Shown here: one piece after another, positions 1 to 6,448 of the stretch | Layout: each line of letters begins with the position of its first letter | How positions within the stretch are numbered: position 1 is the first letter of the stretch | DNA from: Candidatus Sulfopaludibacter sp. SbA3 | Lineage (GTDB): Bacteria > Acidobacteriota > Vicinamibacteria > Vicinamibacterales > UBA2999 | Direction: 5' to 3' | Assembly: GCA_945866285.1 (NCBI GenBank) | Contig: CAMBHC010000014.1 | Coordinates: 1-16,850, forward strand | Length of the DNA stretch: 16,850 bases | Notes under the pieces: model-generated | Databases searched by the model: none | The model's input: the letters and a program-made list of their open reading frames with translations, nothing else | Told to the model about the DNA's origin: nothing | Program-made: the position numbers and the translations under genes

Positions 1-16
1 CGGGTCTCGAGACCCG
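1..16. repeat. Perfect 16-bp palindrome at the window edge
   Basis: The first 16 bases read CGGGTCTCGAGACCCG, a perfect inverted repeat with no loop. It lies 9 bases beyond the stop codon of the small membrane-protein gene, which runs leftwards. It could therefore be part of a terminator stem or a protein-binding site. A loopless palindrome is not a typical terminator, and a T-tract, if there is one, would lie outside the window. Confidence 0.4.
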
Positions 17-24
17 CCGCACGC

Positions 25-261
25 CTAGCCCTGGCGGTTGCGGTTGAACAGGTAAGCGCCGACGGCGGCCAACCCGCCCAGCACGATGACGTCGCGGACC
101 AACTTGAACAGGTTGACCACCCAGGCGATGCCCATGCCGAAGGCCACCCATTGCACCCACCAGTGCCCCGGCGAGGTCGTCACGTTGATGACAAAGCAGA
201 GCAACACGATGAACGGGGCCGTAATCAGGAACTTCACGCGACGCAGGGGTCCAAACACCAT
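25..261 (-). CDS. Small 2TM-domain membrane protein, 78 aa
   Basis: This is a small inner-membrane protein of unknown role. From the ATG at 261 it has 78 residues. A short basic start (FGPLRRVKF) leads into a first hydrophobic helix at about residues 10-28. The segment INVTTSPGHWWVQWVAFGMG and a second helix, at about residues 36-53, follow. A third hydrophobic stretch and a basic end (FNRNRQG) close the protein. The pattern of an N-terminal helix, then a turn with TSPGxxW and WVxxGMGI, resembles the 2TM domain family, whose function is not well defined. I chose this start over the upstream in-frame ATG at 348 because AAGGAG lies three bases before it and the protein then begins at the membrane segment. 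It is the last gene of a leftward set, 99 bases after the 117-residue protein, and has its own ribosome site. Confidence 0.75.
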   Translation of the reverse strand: MVFGPLRRVKFLITAPFIVLLCFVINVTTSPGHWWVQWVAFGMGIAWVVNLFKLVRDVIVLGGLAAVGAYLFNRNRQG

Positions 262-360
262 AGGCTCCTTTCCCTGATCATACGTGGCCGCCACCGGAAG
301 GTTCGCCCGCCTTCGCCCGGTCGGCATTCCGGGGCTTCGGCGAGGCAAGGCCCCACCGGG

Positions 361-714
361 TTAGGGGCTCTTGACCCACGCCTCGAACGCGTCCCAGGTC
401 TCGTCGTAGCGCTCCGCGTCCGACGGGTTGAAGCGGTAGTCAGAATCTTTCAGGAACTGTTCGAACTCTTCGTGCGACCAGCCGAGGCTGTCGGCGAAGC
501 TGTCGTTGAACGCTTCTTCGATCAGCGTCACATCGCCGCCGTGGTCGTAGACATGCTGCCCGGCGCGTAGCGCCGTCTCATTGGCCACGACCCACGTCAA
601 TACGGCCAGCACCGACGGGTAGGCCGATGGGTGCGCACTACCGCCGCCTGCGCCATAGAGATTGCGGGCCGTGCAACTAATCACGTGAACGAGATCAGCG
701 AAGTCGGCAATCAT
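361..714 (-). CDS. Hypothetical acidic protein, 117 aa, coupled to the PrsW-like gene
   Basis: I do not recognise this family. The product has 117 residues, no signal peptide and no clear membrane helix. The middle is moderately hydrophobic (SVLAVLTWVVANETALRAG, about residues 34-52). The C-terminal third is acidic and rich in aromatic residues (EEAFNDSF, WSHEEFEQFL, ERYDETWDAFEAWV), which suggests a soluble, largely helical protein. Its ATG overlaps the stop codon of the upstream PrsW-like gene in an ATGA arrangement, so translation is probably coupled. A GGAAGG ribosome site lies four bases before the start. A longer reading of the same frame runs up to 1710, but it only shadows the protease gene. 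The tight coupling suggests a role linked to the protease, for instance as partner or substrate. That is inference only. Confidence 0.8.
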   Translation of the reverse strand: MIADFADLVHVISCTARNLYGAGGGSAHPSAYPSVLAVLTWVVANETALRAGQHVYDHGGDVTLIEEAFNDSFADSLGWSHEEFEQFLKDSDYRFNPSDAERYDETWDAFEAWVKSP

Positions 715-1685
715 GACGCCTTCCTTTCGGTGAGCCGCGCATCGTGTCGGACGAACCAGGCCGCGGCGTTGGCGGTTCGCACTTGGGTCAGCAAGGCGAG
801 GCCCGCGGCCACCCGCGAGCGAGGGAACGGCGGGGTTTGGCGCGCGAGCACCGCTCGCGCCATGGCCACCCGGCGCCTCAATGTCGCCGAGTGGGCCAGG
901 GTGGCGCGCAGGCGAACGGCATCGGTGGCCACAATCACGACGGCGATCGCGACGAACAACCAGGGCGTCAGGCGGCCATTGCCCAGCATCAGCGCCGCGC
1001 TCGACCCGCTGCCAACATAGAAATTGGTCAGCACGTGCTCGACGACAACCCAGGCAAAGCCGCTTGCGGGCACCATCCACCTCGACGGACCAAGACGCGA
1101 GCGCAGCGCGAGGCCGAGTCCAAACGAGCCGCAGACCAGCCCGGTGGCGGCCGCGTGTCCCACATAGCCGGCCGCGCCCCACGCCCCTGGCACCAGATAC
1201 AACGGACCCACGTGCGGACCGTACTGGCGCGCCATGTCGCGCGCGATGCCGGCGCCGTTCTCGACCAGCAGGGCGTTCTCGGCCAGCGCGAACCCGGCAC
1301 CCGCGAAACAGCCCAGGGCCAGCAGGTCCGAGGGGTTGGGCGAACGCTTGCGCGCGAGCCACACCACCACGCCGACCGGGAGAAGCTTGATGGATTCCTC
1401 CAGGACCGGGATGACTCCCCAGTTGCCAATGCCGCTGGTGGTGTCGATGCCGACCGCGGCCAGCGCATGTCCGGCGCCGACCATAAGTAGGGTGACGACC
1501 CCAAGACCAAGTCCCAACGCCGACAGGCTGGAGCCGGCCGACAGTGAACGCGTGGCGAGCGTGATCAGCAGGATCTCGCCTAGAAACCAGACTTCCCGCC
1601 AGGTGGCCCCCGGTGCGCTGATTGCCAGCAATAGCAGCGACAGGGCGAAGAGCGCTAACGAGACTATCCGCAGCATGGGCGACAT
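711..1685 (-). CDS. PrsW-family intramembrane metalloprotease, 324 aa
   Basis: This is a polytopic membrane protein with the motif set of PrsW proteases, intramembrane enzymes related to the CAAX/Abi (CPBP) group. In Bacillus subtilis, PrsW cuts the anti-sigma factor RsiW. The motifs appear in order: EExxK at E96, E97 and K100; FALAEN with E136 and N137; GHAAAT with H177 and T181; and EHVLTN with H217 and N221. The Glu and His residues are the expected metal and catalytic ligands. Hydrophobic helices fill residues 5-260, and the last 60 residues form a basic cytoplasmic tail. No ribosome site is visible before the ATG at 1685, and ATG 1676 is a possible alternative. The stop overlaps the next gene by four bases. 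No sigma/anti-sigma pair lies nearby, so the substrate is unknown. Confidence 0.8.
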   Translation of the reverse strand: MSPMLRIVSLALFALSLLLLAISAPGATWREVWFLGEILLITLATRSLSAGSSLSALGLGLGVVTLLMVGAGHALAAVGIDTTSGIGNWGVIPVLEESIKLLPVGVVVWLARKRSPNPSDLLALGCFAGAGFALAENALLVENGAGIARDMARQYGPHVGPLYLVPGAWGAAGYVGHAAATGLVCGSFGLGLALRSRLGPSRWMVPASGFAWVVVEHVLTNFYVGSGSSAALMLGNGRLTPWLFVAIAVVIVATDAVRLRATLAHSATLRRRVAMARAVLARQTPPFPRSRVAAGLALLTQVRTANAAAWFVRHDARLTERKAS

Positions 1686-1808
1686 GGTAATGGATACGAC
1701 CCCGAACCACGGCGGTTAGTTACTTTTCCTTCTGGTTGCCATGCGCCAACAGTTGTGCAGGACCGTGCGCTCCCGGAGTAGAATTCAGCGATTCTTTGTT
1801 CCTTTTCT

Positions 1809-1813
1809 GGAGG
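1809..1813 (+). promoter_or_regulatory. Ribosome binding site that sets the aminotransferase start
   Basis: GGAGG lies five bases before ATG 1819 and two bases before ATG 1816. It decides against the longer in-frame start at 1741, which would put 25 extra residues, including RSRSRIQRF, in front of the Tat signal. Confidence 0.7.
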
Positions 1814-1818
1814 TCATG

Positions 1819-2991
1819 ATGGACGTTCGGTCACCGTTTTCGCGTCGTAAGTTTGTGGGAGGCGTGGCCGCTGCCGTTGGCGCCCTTAGCCTGCGTCCGG
1901 GAGCTGAACTGCTCGCGCAGGGGCAGACAGCACAGTTCACCGGCGGAGAAGCTGAGTACGACGCCTTCATCAAGCTGGCGAGCAACGAGAACAACTACGG
2001 ACCGCCGCCGTCGGTGATGAAGGCCATGCAGGACGCGTTCAAGTACGCGAACCGTTACGGCTACCCGGACGGCAACATCGTCCAGGTCATTGCCGATCAC
2101 CACGGCGTCAAGCGCGAGAACGTGCTGTTGACCGCCGGCTCCGGTGAAGGTCTCGACGTGGTCGCCACCACCTACCTCGGGCCGGGCAAGAAGGTGCTGG
2201 GCGTCAGCCCCTCCTACGCCAGCGTGTTCCAGCAGGCCAGCAACGTGAAGGCCGATTCGATTCAGATCCCGCTGACCAAGGATTACCGGCAGAACATCAG
2301 CGCGATGATCGAGACGACCAACCGCCACGCGCGCGAAATCGGCTTCGTCTACATGTGCAATCCGAACAACCCGACCGGCGCAGTGGTCACGGCCAAGGAA
2401 ATCAAGGACCTGCTCGATAACATCCCGAAGGACATGCCGGTGTTGATCGATGAGGCATACCACCACTTCGTCAACGATCCGGCCTACGGCACCGCGATCC
2501 CGCATGTGCTCGAGGGCCGTCCGGTCATCGTCGCGCGCACCTTCTCGAAGATCGCGGCGCTGGCCGCCATGCGCATCGGCTATTCGATCGCACCGGCGGA
2601 TATGGTCCGCGAGATGAACGTCTACGCGTCGAACAGCGTCAACGTGCTCGCCAAGTGGGGCGCGGTCGCCTCGCTGAAGGACAAGGCCGCCGAGGCCGAC
2701 GTCAAGGCCAAGATTGTTGACATGCGCGACAAGACCACGAAGGTGCTGGAATCGTATGGCTACCCGGTGATCCCGTCGCAGGCCAACTTCTTCATGGTCA
2801 GCCTGGGCGATCGCCAGGTGCAGGGCGTGATCGCGGAGTTCCTCAAGATGGGCATTCTCGTCGGCCGTCCGTTCCCGCCCCTGCTGAACCACCTGCGCGT
2901 GTCGGTCGGCACCGCCGAGGACATGGAGAAGTTCATGACGGCCTTCAAGAAGATCTTCCCGCAGAAGGCCGCCACGGCCACGCGCGGATAG
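1819..2991 (+). CDS. Tat-exported class I/II PLP aminotransferase (HisC-like), 390 aa
   Basis: This is a fold-type I pyridoxal-phosphate aminotransferase, most like histidinol-phosphate aminotransferases. The PLP-site residues are present: NPNNPTG with N184; DEAY with D211; TFSK with the Schiff-base lysine K244, followed by MRIGY; and the substrate-carboxylate arginine R360 in LRVSVG. KLASNENNYGP and YPDGN match the HisC N-terminal region. Unlike biosynthetic HisC, it starts with a twin-arginine signal: SRRKF, then a hydrophobic run (VGGVAAAVGALSL) and ELLAQG. The enzyme is therefore predicted to fold with its cofactor and then be exported. No other his genes are nearby, so a role in histidine synthesis is doubtful and the substrate is unknown. 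ATG 1816 is one codon upstream and cannot be excluded. The stop codon touches that of the convergent peptidase gene. Confidence 0.85.
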   Translation: MDVRSPFSRRKFVGGVAAAVGALSLRPGAELLAQGQTAQFTGGEAEYDAFIKLASNENNYGPPPSVMKAMQDAFKYANRYGYPDGNIVQVIADHHGVKRENVLLTAGSGEGLDVVATTYLGPGKKVLGVSPSYASVFQQASNVKADSIQIPLTKDYRQNISAMIETTNRHAREIGFVYMCNPNNPTGAVVTAKEIKDLLDNIPKDMPVLIDEAYHHFVNDPAYGTAIPHVLEGRPVIVARTFSKIAALAAMRIGYSIAPADMVREMNVYASNSVNVLAKWGAVASLKDKAAEADVKAKIVDMRDKTTKVLESYGYPVIPSQANFFMVSLGDRQVQGVIAEFLKMGILVGRPFPPLLNHLRVSVGTAEDMEKFMTAFKKIFPQKAATATRG

Positions 2992-5328
2992 CTACTGACC
3001 TGGGGGGATCGGCGGCGCGGCCGCCGGTCCCTTCAACTGAAATCCCGCCGGCGGTTCCACTCCCATCAAGTGCGTGACGAAGTAATCCCAGCGACGGCGA
3101 ACCATGTACGGTTCGTTGCCAAAGCCATGTCCGCGGTTGGGAAAGATGATCAAGTCGAAGTCCTTGTTCTCCTTGATTAGCTCGTTGACCACCAGCAGCG
3201 TGCTGTAGAACGGCACGTTGTTATCCATCGAGCCGTGGGCCAGCAGCAGCTTGCCCTTCAGGTTCTTGGCGAAGTTCTGGTTGGCCTGGCTGTCGTAGTT
3301 GCTCGTGCCGTCCGGGTTCTTCTGCAGCAGCCCCTGCCACTTCTCGGCCCAGTCATCTTCGTAGACCCGGTTGTCGTGATTGCCCGCCTGCGACACGCCG
3401 ACCTTGAAGAAGTCGGGATACTTGAACATCGCCGCGGCGGTGGCGAAGCCGCCGCCCGAGTGGCCGTAGATGCCGGCGCGGTCGATGTCGATCCACGGGA
3501 AGCGGGCCGCCAGTTCCTTCATGCCGGTCACCTGGTCGGGTAGCGTGTTGTCGCCCATGTCGCCGTAATAGGCCGCGTGGAAGCGCTTCGAGCGCCAGGG
3601 CGTGCCCATGCCGTCGATCTGCACCACGATGAAGCCGAGTTCGGCGATGGCTTGCGCGTCGCCGCGGGCAGCCGAGAAGCTGCGACTGCCGACGCTGCCG
3701 GTCTGCGGGCCGGGATAGATGTTGTTGATGATCGGATACTTCTTCGTCGGATCGAAAGTGGTTGGGCGATACATCAGGCCGTAGAGGTCGCCGACACCGC
3801 CGCGATCCTTGACGGTGATGGGCATGGGCGGCTTCCAGCCGGTGGCCAGCAGGCGCGAGATGTCGGCCTTCTCGAGCGCCAGCACCAACTTGCCGGTGGC
3901 GTCGCGCAACACCGAGGTCGAGGCGACGTCTGGCTTTGAGTAGTTGTCGACAAAATACTTACCCGATGGCGACAGCGACACGGTGTGGTCGGCGTCTTCC
4001 GGAGTCAGCAGGTGGAAGTCCCTGCCGTCCATGCTCACGCGATAGAAGTGACGGAAGTAGGGGTCGCGTCCGGCCTCCTTGCCCACGCCCTGGAAATACA
4101 GTGTGCGGCCAGCCTCGTCCACGCGCATCAACTGCGTGACGTTGCCGTCACCGCTGGTGATGGGGTACTTCTGCTTGCCGGTCTGGAGGTCGTGCATGTA
4201 CAGCTGGCCCCAGTTCTCCTTCTGCGAGAACCAGATCGCCTCGTTCGAACCGGGCAGGTACTTCCAGTTCACCCTGCCGTTGCCTGATTCGAGAAAGGTT
4301 TCACCTTTTTCCTCGAGCAGTTCGCGAATCGAGCCGGTGGTGGCGTCGGCCACGCGGAGATTGGCCTGCTGGTGGTTGCGCGAGGTCGAGACGAACGAGA
4401 CCTGCGTGCTGTCCGGACTCCACTGCACGTCCACCCACTCGCCGCCGCACTTCACATCGTCACACAGCGTGGAGCGGTGCTGGTCCGGGCCCATCTGGAG
4501 GCGCGTGACTTTGGCGGCGGCCACGTCGATGACGACGCGTTCAATCATGGTGATGAACTCGTCGCCCGGCAGCGGGTACTTCCAGGCGCGCAGCATCGGG
4601 TGGCCGGCCACCGTGTTTACCAGGTACATCTCGCCGGCCTTGCGCTGGTCCTGCTGGAAGGTGGCGATTCGCTTCGAGTCTGGCGACCACACCAGCACCG
4701 GAGCGTCGCTGCTGGTCCAGCCGGCGTTGTCGGTGGCGTAGCCGTAGTCCTTCACGCCGTCGGTCGTCAGTTGCTGATCGACGCCGCTGGCGATCTCGCG
4801 CACCCAGAGGTTGTAGTCGCGGATGAAGGCGGCGAGCTTGCCGTCTGGCGAGGTGATGCTGTTCGGAATGCGCGCGGGCCGGTCGCCGCTGGTGCAGGCC
4901 GCACCCTTCACGTCGCAGGTCCACCGCTTGGCGTCGATGTCGAACGAGAACGACTGGCCATTGGTCGCAAATGTCAGCTGCGTAAACGGCAACCGCGCGG
5001 CGGTCACCGGGCGGCCCAGCGCCGTGGTCAGTGTCGTCGCCAGCGCCGCGTGGTTGAAGGCCGGTGCCTTGGTTGCGCGGGCCGCGTCAACGAGGATGAA
5101 CTCGCTGCCAGTGGCCGTGACCGTCCGGTACCAAAAGCGGTCGTCGGCCAGCCAGTTGGCCTGCACCGGACCGCTCGACACCAGCGGCATCGTGTTGTAC
5201 CCGAGAAAGGTCTCGGCGCGCGTGTAGTCGGCGGCCGTCACCGTGGCGCGCGACTGAGCAGCGCCGGGCAAGGTCATGGCGGCGATCAACACACCGGTGG
5301 TCAGGGTCAGAAGGGTCAGCTTGCGCAT
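2992..5328 (-). CDS. Secreted S9 peptidase, dipeptidyl-peptidase-IV-like, 778 aa
   Basis: This is a prolyl-oligopeptidase-family serine peptidase, probably a periplasmic or secreted dipeptidyl peptidase. A Sec signal peptide (MRKLTLLTLTTGVLIAAMTLPGAAQ) is followed by a DPPIV-type beta-propeller, about residues 90-500, with repeated SPDGK, SPDSK and SPDST blade motifs. The C-terminal alpha/beta-hydrolase domain carries the triad S624 (GHSGG), D702 (GSMDNN) and H734 (RGHGF). The length fits the DPP4 family. A proline-rich tail (AAAPPIPPGQ) ends the protein. I chose ATG 5328 because the signal peptide begins there. It has no Shine-Dalgarno sequence but a GATACT hexamer seven bases upstream. The in-frame ATG 5370 has AGGAG only two bases before it and would add 14 residues. 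The open frame up to 6144 overlaps the response-regulator gene and is not coding there. Confidence 0.92.
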   Translation of the reverse strand: MRKLTLLTLTTGVLIAAMTLPGAAQSRATVTAADYTRAETFLGYNTMPLVSSGPVQANWLADDRFWYRTVTATGSEFILVDAARATKAPAFNHAALATTLTTALGRPVTAARLPFTQLTFATNGQSFSFDIDAKRWTCDVKGAACTSGDRPARIPNSITSPDGKLAAFIRDYNLWVREIASGVDQQLTTDGVKDYGYATDNAGWTSSDAPVLVWSPDSKRIATFQQDQRKAGEMYLVNTVAGHPMLRAWKYPLPGDEFITMIERVVIDVAAAKVTRLQMGPDQHRSTLCDDVKCGGEWVDVQWSPDSTQVSFVSTSRNHQQANLRVADATTGSIRELLEEKGETFLESGNGRVNWKYLPGSNEAIWFSQKENWGQLYMHDLQTGKQKYPITSGDGNVTQLMRVDEAGRTLYFQGVGKEAGRDPYFRHFYRVSMDGRDFHLLTPEDADHTVSLSPSGKYFVDNYSKPDVASTSVLRDATGKLVLALEKADISRLLATGWKPPMPITVKDRGGVGDLYGLMYRPTTFDPTKKYPIINNIYPGPQTGSVGSRSFSAARGDAQAIAELGFIVVQIDGMGTPWRSKRFHAAYYGDMGDNTLPDQVTGMKELAARFPWIDIDRAGIYGHSGGGFATAAAMFKYPDFFKVGVSQAGNHDNRVYEDDWAEKWQGLLQKNPDGTSNYDSQANQNFAKNLKGKLLLAHGSMDNNVPFYSTLLVVNELIKENKDFDLIIFPNRGHGFGNEPYMVRRRWDYFVTHLMGVEPPAGFQLKGPAAAPPIPPGQ

Positions 5329-5458
5329 GGGAGAAAGTATCGCACTCTCCGACCGAAGGCCGGTTGGCATGACTCCTGAACTACGCAATGGACAGAACGC
5401 TCGAGGAAAATGGGAATGCTCGCAAATTGGCTGGTTTTCGCGGAATTCAACGAGGACA

Positions 5459-5502
5459 GCGCACAGGTCGAGGTGTGCGCGCTCATGCGCGGCCCTGTGC
5501 GC
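5459..5502. repeat. 9-bp inverted repeat in the divergent intergenic region
   Basis: GCGCACAGG (5459-5467) is matched by its exact reverse complement CCTGTGCGC (5494-5502), with 26 bases between. The octamer TGTGCGCG also occurs twice as a direct repeat, at 5474 and 5496, 22 bases or about two helical turns apart. The 264-base gap at 5329-5592 separates two divergent genes and contains no gene that I can support. The repeats may form an operator or a leader stem. Chance is a real alternative in DNA this GC-rich. Confidence 0.3.
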
Positions 5503-5592
5503 GAGCTCGGACGAAAGCAGGGTAGTATGGCGGCAGGCTTCTTCGGTGGACCGGACGGGGCAGGGGCCCGCGTCTGGTAGGCAGGCAGGACT

Positions 5593-6364
5593 GTGGCGGA
5601 CCAACAGGATCAAGAACAGCTGCGGGCGCGGGTACGCGAACTCGAAGCGCTCTGCACGGACGTGCTGGTCGCCGGCGTGGACATCGGCTTGCCGCAGCAT
5701 CTGCTCAACCAACTCTGGGGCGCTGTCGGTCATGGTGAACTGCCGCACGCGTTCAACGTCGACCTGCCGCCCGCGCCACGACACCCGATCGCGGGCGAGG
5801 CCGCTGCGGCGGCACCAGCGACCGTGACCGTCATGCCCTTGGCGTTGGTGCGTGAGCCCGCAGTGGTAGACGCTCGTCCCCCCCCTCGAAATTCCGGAGA
5901 TCCTGCTGACCTCGAACCCGCTGACGGTTGCCAAAGACGACTCTCGGCCGAAGCCGCCGCAGGCCGAGCTCAAGCCGCTCAGCACCAAGAAGACCGTTGC
6001 CGTTGTCGACGATGACCCGATGATGCTCGACGTGCTGTCGCGCATCCTGCAGCGTGAGAATTTCGAGCTATTGCTGGCCAGCAGTGGTCCCGAAATCATC
6101 CAGAAGCTCAGTGAGCATACGGGTGATGTCGACCTCCTGGTCACCGACTACGCCATGCCCGACATGCAGGGCCGCGAGCTGGCTGAACACGTGCGCCAGC
6201 GGTTCCCCGCGATCAAGGTGTTGTACCAGACCGGGTTCAGCGACATGCTGTTCGAAGACCGGATGGAACTCGAAGAAGGCGCCACCTTCCTCGAAAAGCC
6301 GTTCACCGCGCGCGGCCTGCGCGAGGCAGCCCGGCTGGTTCTGTTCGGCTCGATCAACCCCTGA
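5593..6364 (+). CDS. Response regulator (CheY-like receiver), split by a frameshift
   Basis: This is a receiver-domain protein of a two-component system. It is read in two frames. From GTG 5593, the first frame gives a short helical start (MADQQDQEQLRARVRELEAL), an uncharacterised segment to about residue 60 and an Ala/Pro-rich linker. At the run of eight C (5878-5885) the coding sense moves to the next frame. That frame runs PLEIPEILLTSNPLTV and a Pro/Lys linker into the receiver domain: VVDDDP acidic pocket, phospho-acceptor Asp in VTDYAMP (codon 6146), Thr in YQTGFSD, and Lys in LEKPF (codon 6296). Removing one C gives a single 256-residue protein. There is no DNA-binding output domain. 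If the shift is real, only a separate receiver started near 6020 could be made, and it would lack its first strand and acidic pocket. A sequencing or assembly indel is more likely. No ribosome site is obvious before the GTG. Confidence 0.75.
5878..5885 (+). other. C8 homopolymer at the apparent frameshift
   Basis: Eight consecutive C lie exactly where the coding sense passes from frame 1 to frame 2 of the response-regulator gene. Frame 2 has a TAG at 5867 just before this point, so the receiver frame cannot have begun further upstream. A single extra C, from error, mutation or slippage, explains the arrangement. Confidence 0.7.
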
Positions 6365-6436
6365 AAACTCGTCTAGACCCCGGCATCCGTCCCGGCGTCC
6401 GATACATCGCGCAGGCGAGCCCAGCCCTCACCGTCC

Positions 6437-6442
6437 TATACT
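6437..6442 (+). promoter_or_regulatory. -10-like hexamer just before sppA
   Basis: TATACT ends six bases before the GTG start of sppA, which would put transcription start at or next to the start codon. There is no Shine-Dalgarno sequence in between. No good -35 element is seen 16-18 bases upstream. A leaderless transcript is a reasonable inference but is not proven. Confidence 0.35.
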
Positions 6443-6448
6443 GATCCC

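Noticed and set aside
331..354. Hairpin GGGGCTT/AAGGCCCC after the 117-residue protein
   Set aside because: The stem has a bulge and no T-tract on the minus strand, so it is not convincing as a rho-independent terminator.
361..1710. 449-codon open frame on the minus strand
   Set aside because: Only its last 117 codons are real. The upstream part shadows the PrsW-like gene, has Arg/Gly-rich composition, and lacks a ribosome site at its far start.
1753..1784. TTGTGC and TAGAAT as a promoter for the aminotransferase
   Set aside because: The spacer is 20 bases, too long for a normal -35/-10 pair. I could not support a promoter here.
1819..2991. Naming the aminotransferase hisC
   Set aside because: The Tat signal and the absence of other histidine genes argue against the cytoplasmic biosynthetic enzyme.
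5523..5528. TAGTAT as the -10 of the response-regulator gene
   Set aside because: No -35-like sequence lies 16-18 bases upstream, and the hexamer alone is too common to call.
5329..6144. Upstream extension of the S9 peptidase frame to 6144
   Set aside because: It would run through the response-regulator gene and place about 270 residues before a clear signal peptide.
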